64,000 nt of DNA from Xiphophorus maculatus. Lineage: Eukaryota > Chordata > Actinopteri > Cyprinodontiformes > Poeciliidae. Below the pieces are notes generated by a model that was given only the letters and a program-made list of their open reading frames with translations, searched no databases and was not told the origin of the DNA. Where the stretch lies: contig NC_036454.1 in NCBI RefSeq assembly GCF_002775205.1, positions 15,892,882 to 15,956,881 of the forward strand. The letters run 5' to 3'. Positions 1-14,692 of this stretch are shown in pieces. Position numbers and translations under genes: made by a program. Position 1 is the stretch's first letter; each line of letters starts with the position of its first letter.

Positions 1-4035
<4,035 letters not shown>

Positions 4036-6953
4036 CTACACACATCCACATTTCCTGGCGGAGTGTTTCCTCACAGTGTGGTAAATAAGGTTGTCGTCCA
4101 GAAATGACAGGTCATCGTCAAACGCGATTGGCCGACAGCAGGCCTGCAAGGGCGTGTCTTTGGCGGGAAGCCTCCTCTTGTTGACCAGGTTGAAGAGGAT
4201 TTTGTCGTAGTTGGTTTCTGACTTTCTGCAGGGTCCAGAGCAGTACCTGAATATCATCTCCTCACTGGAGCTGTAGCCCAGGCCCAGGTCCGTCACGTTC
4301 AGGTGAATCTGTCTGAGCACGCAGCCCTGTCCTTGTCCACCGCCTCCTCGTCTTCCACTCTTCCTGCTCATTTCTTCTCCTTTATTTCCTCTTCTCTCTT
4401 TGCCCTTCATCAACCTTGCTCCCTTCTTTCTCTCTCTTCTGTGACGAGTCCTGATCCAGTTTTCGCTGAAGTGGGAAGAAAAGGAGGTGGAAGTGTATGA
4501 AGGATCTGCAGAGGAGCGACGGACTCTACTGACCACTATTTTGATAAAGTCCATAACATTTTTGTTACTCTGGATAAGCTCCTCCATGGTGTCTGAAACA
4601 GATTACCAACAATGTCAGAATCACCAACATGCCTGATGCTTCACAGAACTTGTTCCTAGTTAGTTATTAAAACTATATGTTGTGTTTTTCTGCTTTTTTG
4701 TTTGTTTGTTTTATTCAGCCCATTAATTAAACTCCAACAGATTCATTTACTTTACAAAAAGAATCTATTCATGACTATCGACAAGACAGCTTTAAATTGA
4801 AATGTGGTGTAGTGAAGATATGTCAGCCAACCATGGCAATCCAACCAGGATTGCCATGGTTGGATTGCAAGCCATTAAATAATACATATTATTTAATGTA
4901 TTATTTAATACATTAAATAATAATAATGTATTATTATTATTTTTTAATTTCATTTTGTGGTTTCGCATCTTTCATTTCATTTGCTTTCATTTACATTTTC
5001 CACTGGGTTCTTGTGTTCACACCGGACCTTTTAAGTTAGCCTGCTTCTTCATTCTCATTTTGTCATTTTTGTCTTTTAGTCCCATCAGTGTCCATCAGTG
5101 GTTGCCAGATCGTCTGTCCACTCCATACTGTTTAGCCTCCAAGGATTCCCTCTTGTTACCACCTCACGCCTCCCCACACTCTTTGGACTTTTTCTGTTAC
5201 TTGTGCTGCCTAAGCTGGTTGATTTTCCAGTTTGTGATGTTCTTCAAAACAACTAGCCATGACACGTCAAGTGAGTAAGAGCCTCGATAAAGAGTCAATG
5301 CTGTGGTGACCTAAAGAATATTTCTGGTTCCCATCTGTGTGGACCTTTCTTTACGCACTTCTCATGTTTTCCTGTAAATGCCAGAGTTTCCTCGCAGGGG
5401 TCTCAAACTCCAGTCCTCGAGGGCCGCAGTCCTGCAGTTTTTAGATGTGTCGCAGGTACAAAACACTGGAATGAAATGGCTTAATTACCTCCTCCTTGTG
5501 TAGATCAGTTCTCCCAGCCTTGCTAACAACCTAATTATTCTGTTCAGGTGTGGTGCAGCAGAGGCACATCTAAAAGTTGCAGGACTGCGGCCCTCGAGGA
5601 CTGGAGTTTGAGACCCCTGGTTCGGTTTCCTCATGCAATCCGAAACATGCAACTGGTGATTCTAGAAATATTTCTGGAACTGAGTCTTTGTGTTTATGGT
5701 ATTGTCTCTGTCTTGACCCTTTGATGGATTAGGGCATAGACCCTGCAGTGTATCTTGTCAGTGATTGTTTGGAGAGACTATGAAGCATATAGAGTAACTA
5801 TGTATTTTAGGGATCGAATTGACCAAAACACATTAAAATCTAAACCTAATAAAGCATAAAAGGCTCCTCTGAATATCTGCTACATGTGCTTTGGGGTCTA
5901 CTAGCATTAAATTATTTAAAGACATAACACTCTTTTTCGTTCCTTTCACAAGTCTTTGAGATCACACATCTTCAGTGGGCAATATGTGAGTATAATTTAA
6001 AAGTGAGATTCATGAATACAAATTAAAGTGATTACTTCATTTAAAAAGTTTTAGTCAAAGGAAATTTAAATAGTTTTCAAAAGTGGATAGATTTTTAATT
6101 ATCAAAGACTTAAAAACATTAAATAAGCAACCAGATATGCCACTTTTAAATAGAAGTGAAAAAAGGAAGCCTTAAGAGTCTGGACTTGATCCAAGATCTC
6201 ATTCCTTTCAGCGAGCCTTTTAACCTACTGACCTACACAAATATGGTCCACAGTCTACTGCAGGGAATGTTTTCCTCCTGCAGACTTCAAACTTCAAAAA
6301 TGTCTGCTAATTTATCACTTCGATTCATCCATTTGTTAAACAGAGCTATATTTTTTAATCAATTCACAGTGCAGAAGGTACAGCGAGTTTTGTCATAATT
6401 ACAGTTAATGTTGTTTGATGTTGAACAAACAAGTTTTTGTCATGTATTTCTAACCTGAGAACCTCTTTTAACAAGATAACAATTCAGGACATTAATGTCA
6501 AAAATGCTTGCATGAAGCATAAAAAACAGGTTAGTCCTGTTGTTTGTTGGAATACACCTGATGGGAATTAAATTTAGTGAACAAATCCATTTTAAATAAA
6601 ACTTAGTAAAGTGTGAATGGTTATGTTTTTAAAGTTTAAATGTTCGCAATACCCTACTTATAACGCAGATGTTTATGATTTAAGGGACAATTAGAATTAT
6701 GAACACTGATCGAATTTAATATTTCGACAAACGAACAGTTTTTGTAGAACCTTTAGCTCTTACATCTGTCTCCTGTGTCCAGTTCGCCTGCTGTCTCTGC
6801 AGGGCGCATGTCCGGGGAGAGAAGGGACAGACGGATCTGAACCGGCGGAGCCTCCAGGGGACTCTCCGGCTGCTGTCGGCTTCGGAGCAGCGAGCTGGAC
6901 CTCACTGCACTGAGCAGAATCAAACAAGTGGTCAGGCTATCCCATAACTTCAT
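4036..6953 (-). CDS. gdnf: Glial cell line-derived neurotrophic factor precursor, two coding exons
   Basis: Secreted ligand of the GFRalpha/RET receptor complex, supporting enteric, motor and dopaminergic neurons and kidney development. Coding exons on the minus strand are 6953-6764 and 4592-4036; the intron has GTAAGA donor and TTTCAG acceptor, and the join makes a Tyr codon (T|AC). Total 248 residues against 211 in human. The start MKLWD matches the vertebrate GDNF N-terminus, so I prefer it to an in-frame ATG 14 codons upstream. Residues 1 to about 19 are a signal peptide; a furin-type site RVRR ends at residue 89; the mature part is 90-248. Seven knot cysteines are present, with the conserved blocks HLNVTDLGLGY, CCRPIAFDDDLSFLDDN and KCGC. 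The segment between the furin site and the first knot Cys is very basic and about 64 residues long (about 40 in human). The family call is secure. Whether it is the teleost a or b copy I cannot say. Confidence 0.96.
4827..4867. repeat. Perfect 16-bp hairpin with an alternative nested hairpin
   Basis: CCAACCATGGCAATCC (4827-4842) is followed by a 5-base loop and its exact reverse complement (4848-4863). A second, mutually exclusive pairing joins CAATCCAACC (4837-4846) with GGTTGGATTG (4858-4867). Confidence 0.93.
5335..5790 (-). repeat. Interspersed repeat split by a younger insertion
   Basis: The flanks of the MITE at 5395-5619 read as one teleost repeat: a left part related to TGTGTGGA...CATGTT and a right part GGTTTCCTCATGCAATCCGA followed by AACATGCAACTG. 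The same family appears in opposite orientation at 58950-59075. Assigned from memory of fish repeats; the 3' limit is soft. Confidence 0.6.
5395..5619. mobile_element. hAT-like MITE with long terminal inverted repeats
   Basis: It begins CAGGGGTCTCAAACTCCAGT and ends with the near-exact reverse complement. The inverted arms extend about 50 bp (to about 5447, and from about 5570). At 225 bp it has no coding capacity. The CAGGGG ends fit a non-autonomous hAT element. No clean 8-bp target duplication is left. Confidence 0.85.
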
Positions 6954-7600
6954 GGTCCACCTCAGTCCGACTGAAGGACATGGCGCGATACGCACTCAAA
7001 AGGTATCAGTCGATAAAAAAAAAAGTGCAAAAAGAAAAAAAAAAGAGGGGGGCTTGAAAGTGATGCAGAAGAAGAGACTGGTGTATCCGGAACACCAAGT
7101 TTCTTCTGAACTTGTCTGCCACATAAATGAGAAAAACACGCTGGGCAGAGGTTTGCATTGAGCAGGCGGATCTTTCTCAGAGAGCGCCAGCTGATTTCAG
7201 TCCATCCCATTGAACATCGATCCAGATCGAGCTGGCTGACTGCGAACAGAAGCAGAGGAGATGTGGAGAGGTGCTGACGTCTAGCGGTCCTTCATCCGCT
7301 CTGTGTCTGTTTCCTCCTCCCCACGCAGACTACCCGGAGGGCTGGCGCGCACATCCAAGGCTGACCCTTAGATCCAGAACCGGTTCTGGTTGTGGAGTTA
7401 TGTTTTGAGAAAGTTTCAGTGTGTGTATTCAGATGGCCGAAAGGGAGAGCGAGGTTTCACACTTTCCACCGTATTCCCCGTCCCGACTCCTCAGATTTTG
7501 GCGCATGTGTTCAAACCTGTTTGTAATAAGCCAGTAAAAACAGAAGAGGTTAGATTTGGTACAGCAGCGTGGTCTAATTCACGCAGTTTTCCAGGTGACG
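6954..7600 (-). promoter_or_regulatory. Probable gdnf 5' UTR and promoter region
   Basis: It lies immediately upstream of the gdnf start on the minus strand and is richer in GC and CpG than the surrounding DNA. It includes a CRE-half-like TGACGTCT at 7275. No TATA box or transcription start could be fixed, and a separate 5' UTR exon is possible. Confidence 0.4.
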
Positions 7601-10299
7601 CGCCGAGATTCATAATCCCTGTTAATTAATGAGTGTCTGGATTTTTACTTGTTTAAAAAACAAAGCCAACATCATAGCTGCAATATTTTAGACCTTTTTT
7701 TTTTAAGATGTGAGATTATCTATGCACCAAATAAAGTGAATATTGAAAGAGTTCAGAATAAAACATCAATGTATTTTAATGACTTCCAGGCACAATTATT
7801 AAAGTAAAGTTGTAAAAATAAGAAAGAAAAACAGATATATTTGATATTGCTGTCTGTGCCGTTTCGATTCTTGTGTCTCATGTAAAATAGGTGATGTATG
7901 ATATTCATTCTCTGTAACCTGTTCATTTAAGTTTGTCAAGTGATGTGGATGTCCTCAAGCAATTGAACCCAAATGTAGCAGGAAATCTACCAGACAGATG
8001 TCCACTCACCTTTTTGTGAGACAAATGGTCTCCTTACAGCAGAGGCGCAAACAAGTCAATCAGATATTTCGGGGCTCAGTTTGAGACTAATTACAGGTCA
8101 TTTCATTCATGGTGGACAACATGGGAATGTAGGCTTAGAACAACCTGCAGCTCAAAGAAGCACAACAATATATGTATTACAAATAAAGAAGAAAATATCT
8201 AATTTGTTAGCTTGGTCAGTTAATTCAAAATTTGGCTTGATTGAAGAGTTCATGTATCTAACAAAAATCTGTATCTTTATCTAAATGTCTAAAATGTTGA
8301 CTAATGTTAAAAATGTTCAATTAAAACATGTATTGCTGCTGAATTTGTAGTGGACAAACTCTTTCAGGAAACGTCAGACCTTTTACAGTTGCTTGAAAGT
8401 CGCAAAGTTATTAAGCTGTATTATTTCTCCTATGTTGCCCTTACTGTACAGTCTCTTATTCTTATCTTTATCGATTATTATACTTCGTATGAATATGCAT
8501 GCTCCCACCCTACCGTTTTATTGTCTATTCATCTAAAAAATGAATCAAGAAGAACTGATCCCTTAAAACCCCCAATTTAAAAAAAAAAATTAAATAAATC
8601 TCAACTGTTAAACAGAACTTACCAAACATGGAGTCGTTTCAACACCAAATGTCCTAAATTGTATATCAAATTAATTTGTTGATTTTCTTTTCTTTGCTTC
8701 CTTAAAGAAATAAATATACCACAGAAGTAGACTTAAAACCATTAAGGCTGTGGAACGTTCAGGAGAGATATTGGAGGAAAACCTCCTCACAACTTTAACT
8801 ATCAGATGAGCTCATGGGGACTTTCCAATTTCAGTTCAAGAATTTAAAAACTGTCTAAAAACAGCAAGAAAATTAGATCTTGAGTGAGATTGGCGCTAAC
8901 AGAATATCTTTATTTTTAATAGGTTTGTTGTCTTTATCATTCGGGATGTTTCCGAATAATGACAGATGACATTAGAAATCCAAGACATGATTTATCAAAA
9001 GCAACAAGTTCCCAAGGCGTGTATGGGTTATGAATGGATTATTGAATGTTGTAAAAAAGCACATTTTCCTTGCCCCATTGCAGCGTTTGGGCAGTAATCA
9101 ACACCAGGTGCTGCTGCTGTTGTGGCCCGAGGGTGAGAGTGATCAGACTACAGGAGCTGTGAGTCCACTTCCTTAAAACATATGGAGTTAACCGGTGTTA
9201 AGAGAAGGTCAGCAACAGTTTAAGAAAGTTAATCATTTACTTCAGGTTATTGTCCTGTAAGAGTCGAGTTGAATCCCTGAAACAGTACAAAAGAACTATA
9301 AGAGAACAAAACAAATTTGGCAGAGCAGTAAATTTTCAGGAAAAATTTCTGTAAGTGTGTGGAAATACTTTTGTGGAATAAGTGGGGCATTTTCTGAAAA
9401 TAAAGTCTGATTTTCAAATATATGACATTGAAATTTGTGCAATCTGTGACAGTGTTAGCGATATGACACCATTAGTGGACTCGGTTTATTTCTGCTTTTT
9501 TCATTGATGAGAGTGATAGTGACCAGTGACCACAGCAAACAACATCCTATTATACAATATAGTTATCCTTACAAATAAATCCCTCCATCCACAGAAGCCC
9601 TTATTATTCTGTAATGTTAAAAATACTTGTTTGATTCTTTAATGCAAGTATTTAATGCAAGTAACTTTGTTCATGTCTGTATCACAGAAGATCCATTTCT
9701 CTGTGTTTGTTTTTCAATATGTCTACGTCTGTTCTTACTGTATATGTTTTTATTTCTCCAGGAGAGGGAACCATTGAGTTTCATTTGTGGGGACAAAGGA
9801 TCATTTCTTCAGCCACTCAGTTTCCCGAGATCCCAAATGGCATATTTCCACTTACAGGTACACTTACTACCAGCATAATTAATGCATGTCACACCACAGA
9901 GGTCTTTGGGACATGAACCTACAGTGTTGACACTGAAAATTTATGTTTTTTGACACTTCAAACAACTATGTTAAAGATCAGTCATTTGAAATCTACCCTA
10001 AATGTGATTTTATGTAAGGCTAAATGCAACTTTTTTCAGTTAATTATGTTACTGCATGTGTATTGTGACGTAGGGCATACTGACAACTATTATCTCCATG
10101 ATATGAGCTGAATCTTCTTAAAAAAATTAAAAAGGAAAACATATTGTTTTTTGTTTTAAGACTGAGACTGATGATTGGCAACATGTTTATTTGTTGAATA
10201 CTTGTTTAGCTAGTTGATGTGTAAAATGGAATACGATGGCCAGTCTGTATTACTTGGAGACCTTAGATTCTAAGAGTAGAATTTTTTTAAATCTTGAGT

Positions 10300-10330
10300 A
10301 TTATTATTATTTTTATTATTATTATTATTA
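10300..10330. repeat. (ATT)n microsatellite
   Basis: Short ATT array with one interruption. Confidence 0.9.
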
Positions 10331-12338
10331 ACCCCTGAGAGTATCATGATATTATAAGTAATTCTACATGTTGACAGGGTTGTTTATGGTTTGTATTATG
10401 TGACAGTTTTCCCCAAAGATGAAAGTCATTATTGAAAACAGAGTGAAGGCAACATTTTATTGAATGACGTCAACGCTTCAATCAGCAGCAGTCCTCCGGG
10501 GAAACATCAGGAAGACAGGCATTTTGTGCAATCTGAAAACAGTTCTGAAAACCCAGTCATTTTTCACATTTATTGTGCTTTTTAGCTGCTTCCATATGTC
10601 CGACTGCTGGACTCAAGAGTTGTGCACTTTCTAAGTTGGTGAATTTTTTTTACCTTGATCATTTACCTTTTAATAAACTGACTTCATGAAGGTCTTCTGT
10701 CAGCTGTGGTTTACTTATCTCAGTTTTATGTAGATGTTAGTGCACCAATGGTAAAAGTCAAGAGACTGTCTTATAAATTTTTCCATTTATTGTGCACCAA
10801 AGAAAATTATGAGAAATTAAAACAAACTATAAAACAAAGTGCAATAACACAAGTTGCATTGATTATTATTGAAAACAACAAATCAAAAGTGAGTAATATT
10901 ATTTAAAACACAAACATATTAGAACATGGTTAAATCAAGATCTCCTTAAAGGTCTCACTAAATATGGAGTATGTTATATATTTATTAATTAGTAATATGT
11001 TAATATATGTTATATAGACAGACACTGCCAAGACAAGATTACCTTTATGTTTTATAGGCTTAATTATATCAACATCGGCTTTCTTGCTGTCGTGTAGTGA
11101 TACTAAAATTACTTTGTGGATCTATTCCTATTTAGTCTTATTTTGGAATATTAATGTCTACCCAGTAATGGAGGACGTCACTAAACCGAGGTATTACATA
11201 GCTTTATACAGCTATGCTCTATTGAATGAGCAGATGACTAAGTTTAATTGCAAACTTCATAAAAAACAAGAGCCTTTGGTCTACATGTGGAGATGAAAGG
11301 AATTATAGTCACATGTGAAATGAAATAATGGACTATAGTAGCTTTTGTAAGAATTATTGGCAGGAGAAGAGGCTTTATTTTGTTACAAGTCTTAACTAAC
11401 AAAAAGCTCTTATGACAATTTATGTGAGCAGCCTGTTAAACAGAAAAAAGGACAGTCTAAATATATCAGGGATTTTCAGCACAGATTCACAAAAGAAACA
11501 CAAAACCTAATAACAAATACTTAATAATTTCATATGTTAAGTACGTTTCCTACTTTCTTTCTTTGTTATAAATGTATGTCTTCAATTTAAATCACATTTC
11601 TCCTGAAAAGGTCAAACAAGATGGCAAACTTGTATTTTTTTCCCATGCTGAAAGACGGTTTAAAAATAGACCAAAACTTTTCATAAATGTCATGTGAAAC
11701 TCTTACAACTAGAATAAGAGTTTTTCTCCAGAGTTTTAAATCTAACTTAGTAGTTTAAAGATCAAGAGGGTGCAAGTGGGCTGTTTTTCATTTTCAGAGG
11801 TCACTGCAACATAACCTCTGAACTTTTACAGCTCCATACTTATTCCTTTTAGTTGAGTAATAATATTTTGAAGTAATTTTGCTTTTGCTTGAGTACAGCT
11901 TCTGGCTACCCACCTACAGTTACTTCATTAAATAAAGAGCACTTGCCACATCAAAGTGCACCAAATACGAACACACTGTTGCATCTTGTGTTACAGTGAG
12001 GATTCTTGTTTCTACATGTGATTTGTTGTTGTAATGTAATTTTCAGTCTGCTACATCTGGAGGTCAAGTCAATATATGGTAATTAGTAAAATTTCAAAAG
12101 CTTTCGAAAAGCATCATGTTCTACAGATGTGTTTCATTTGTCTGTCTTAGTCCTCTAAATTTAGTGAAACTGCAGAACACACTTCCTGTATGGAGATTAA
12201 CATAAAAGGATTTTGTTTAATTAATGTGTTATGTGATGATCACATGATTTATTTCTTATTTTCAGTGAAGATGGAATATTCCTCACTCAGAAAAAAAGTT
12301 GAACTGAGAGCACAGGAGAATAAAATTGAAAATGGGAG

Positions 12339-12515
12339 CACGGCGCAAGGGTAAGACATGCAGCCCATATACGAAGGTCTTAGTCGTCCATGCGGTCGTC
12401 ACAGGTTCGAGTCCCGGTCAGATTTCATTTGCCGCATGTTTTCAATTTCTCTCACAACCTACTTTACTGTCTGACAGCTGTCAAATAAAGGCCACTAGAG
12501 CCAACAAAACCTTTA
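12339..12515 (+). mobile_element. tRNA-derived SINE with a 17-bp target-site duplication
   Basis: A 177-bp insert flanked by identical 17-bp direct repeats (12322-12338 and 12516-12532, core AAATTGAAAATGGGAG). It carries a pol III B box GGTTCGAGTCC (12404-12414), then TTTGCCGCATG and the tail AAAGGCCACTAGAGCC. Two further copies in this window share the tail (19246-19415 and 36301-36478). Confidence 0.9.
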
Positions 12516-14099
12516 AAAATTGAAAATGGGAGGACAAAACTGGCTTCATTGCTGTGTATACATTTCCATTGACAAAAGGCAAGGTGAACAGCATACTAAT
12601 TTAAAAGTCTGCCCTGTATCGTGATTTGGGGCGTGAGTTTGCTGGGTGTGCTGGATGGACCGTTGTTTACCTCTGCTTCCAGTGACAGGAAGGCTTTTGT
12701 GAGGCAGATTGCTCTCAGGTGTAAGCGCAATATTCTCATCCTTTGCCTGGGTTCATAAGATGCTGCCTGGCGATCAGTTGGTGCCTATCATCCTGTTTGG
12801 TAGACTAGAAATCACTTTCAAGTAAACTTCTATGCTTCTGTCTTGAACGTCTCTTCAAATTTGTCCTGGAGGATACCCACTCTGATTGGCCTCCTGCATC
12901 CTCAAGACCCAGGTTGTCAAAGAATCTCTGCATCAGACAGCTCCTTCACCTCCTGTCTGCCAGCTCTCCAAAGTACCAGCTATCAACAAACTCTTGCACA
13001 GCTGCATTCTCCTTCAGATTACTAGCCTGAGCCAACAGGATCTTCTCACTTCTACAATCCTACTTCTTTTCAGTTTGTAAGCCAGCTGCATTTCCATTCC
13101 TCCGAACATTCCTCAGAAATGTTCATTTTCTCTCCTGACCCTCGCTAATATGTCTTCCTCTCCTTCATCCAGGTAAACCAACCTTGCCAGTTGGTCAAGA
13201 ACTAACCTCGAACAGGACACTTTGATTTGTTTCAGCTGTGTTTGATTACCAGTTTTGCCACACAGGTAAAAGGCTGAGTCTCTGCAAACACAATTTAAGT
13301 TTTGCTTTAAATGTTTCGTACCATCTGTGTGCTTTGTTAATTGTTTGTCATTCTAACTGTGCTGGTCATTTTTTTTTTATAAAGGATGACAACAAATTTC
13401 TCCTATCAAGCATATAAGGAATGTCCTAAACCTTTAGAAAGTGTTACAGCCTGCCTTGTTCAAACCTTCAAACTACACAGCAGAAAGAAAAATGTCAAAA
13501 AAGACAAAGAAACCTGGTTGACCTTTTACAATTCTAATAACAATAAAGCCATAATCTTGCTGCTTTTGATGTCTGTAGTCGAGTTGCCACTTCACAGTCA
13601 ATGAAGCTGGTCAGCAGATGGAAGCTCAAACTGCTCTAAAATTCTCTTGGAGACACCTGCGTTGATGACAGACTCCAAAAAAAAAAAAGATAGTTTGAAT
13701 GCACTTAAATTATCAAAATGATGTAATTACATTAACAAAATTCACACATAACATTCTAATCTATTAAAATACAATAATTATGTTTGACATAAAATGTTTG
13801 TCAAAACTGTATAATTTTTATTCTAATTAAGGCTATTATGCATAATATCGATTGGATGACTGGGGTTTTAGAATGGTAGCCTACTGTGTCAATAACAAAA
13901 GGTGAAATAATCCGGCTCCTTCTGGCCAATTATTATGCAAAGTTATATTATGCTCAACTAACTGACAAAAAGTGAAATTTGAGCTGGTGGTCCACCTCAT
14001 TTTAAAAAAACTGTAGCTAATTCATATAGAATCTTATTCAAATAATGCTCTTTCTCTCATAACAGAATTTCGCAGAAGCACAAACTTTTCAGATCTCAC

Positions 14100-14692
14100 T
14101 CCTGCCAAGTGATTACAACATTAATGCTGTCCCGCACGCACAGCATTAATATTCAGAGTCTGTTGTTTGAGCGTCTCCTCCTGCTTCTGCGCCAAGACAT
14201 GCTCTCCATCTGTGTCCAGTGCGCGGATTAGACGCTTATTATCCTCTTAGCTCTAAATGGCCCCACGTTCCTTGCACTTGGTTGTGAGGCTCATCTGCTG
14301 TCTAAGAGGCGAATCGGAGCGTGGCACGACATCGATCATGCGTAAAAATGACCGTGGCCACCATTCATCGGTGTTTGTGAGGACGAATTAACGGCGGGAT
14401 TGTCGTCCATCGTCTGTCAGAGCGCATCTCCGGGGCTCGGTCACTAGGCTGCTCGTCCGTTCATGACCCACCCCACTGATCTTTTGCTGACTGTAATCTT
14501 ATCAGTGTCAAAGCGTAGCTGCCCTTTCCCCCACGGACAGATCCCGTGCGTCTTTGGAGGGCGTTTGTCTCCAAATTTGGAAGAGAGACGAGCTTTCATT
14601 TGAGGCAGCTTCCCCACCAGCTCAGCATCTACTTATTGATAAAGTTGCGCTTTTGGATATGTCCTAAAATGTGGATTTGACCAAGTGAAATT
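14100..14692 (+). promoter_or_regulatory. Probable egflam promoter and 5' UTR
   Basis: GC- and CpG-richer block directly upstream of the egflam start. It contains an 11-bp perfect inverted repeat ATTAATGCTGT with a 9-base loop (14120-14150), and GGATTA (14225-14230), the core recognised by OTX2/CRX homeodomains. Pikachurin was first found as a transcript lost from Otx2-deficient retina, so the site is a reasonable candidate, but it is inference. Two tiny upstream ORFs (14659-14667 and 14669-14680) precede the start codon. Confidence 0.5.

Larger units (their letters stand above)
4593..6763 (-). other. gdnf intron, with a perfect hairpin and a nested repeat insertion
   Basis: Single intron between the two gdnf coding exons. 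It holds a nested perfect hairpin (4827-4867), a run of TTATTTAATA-type AT palindromes (about 4873-4940), and an older interspersed repeat (about 5335-5790) interrupted by a hAT-like MITE. The rest is AT-rich with no coding signal that I recognise. Confidence 0.8.
6954..14692. other. Intergenic region between divergent gdnf and egflam
   Basis: The gdnf promoter and 5' UTR should lie in the relatively GC-rich part at 6954-7600, and the egflam promoter at about 14100-14692. Between them the DNA is AT-rich, with an ATT microsatellite (10300-10330), a SINE (12339-12515) and C/T-rich low-copy sequence at about 12600-13300 that may be an old retroelement. The short open frames show no family resemblance. 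Confidence 0.7.

Noticed and set aside
6962-7210. 82-codon minus-strand frame upstream of gdnf
   Set aside because: Low complexity (poly-Phe from an A-rich tract); it lies in the presumed 5' UTR/promoter.
12404-12414. Possible tRNA gene with B box
   Set aside because: No cloverleaf could be folded, and the shared tail and 17-bp duplication show a SINE.
12600-13300. C/T-rich stretch with several open frames, possibly a coding exon
   Set aside because: No splice-flanked conserved frame; the composition suggests an old retroelement, which I could not identify well enough to annotate.
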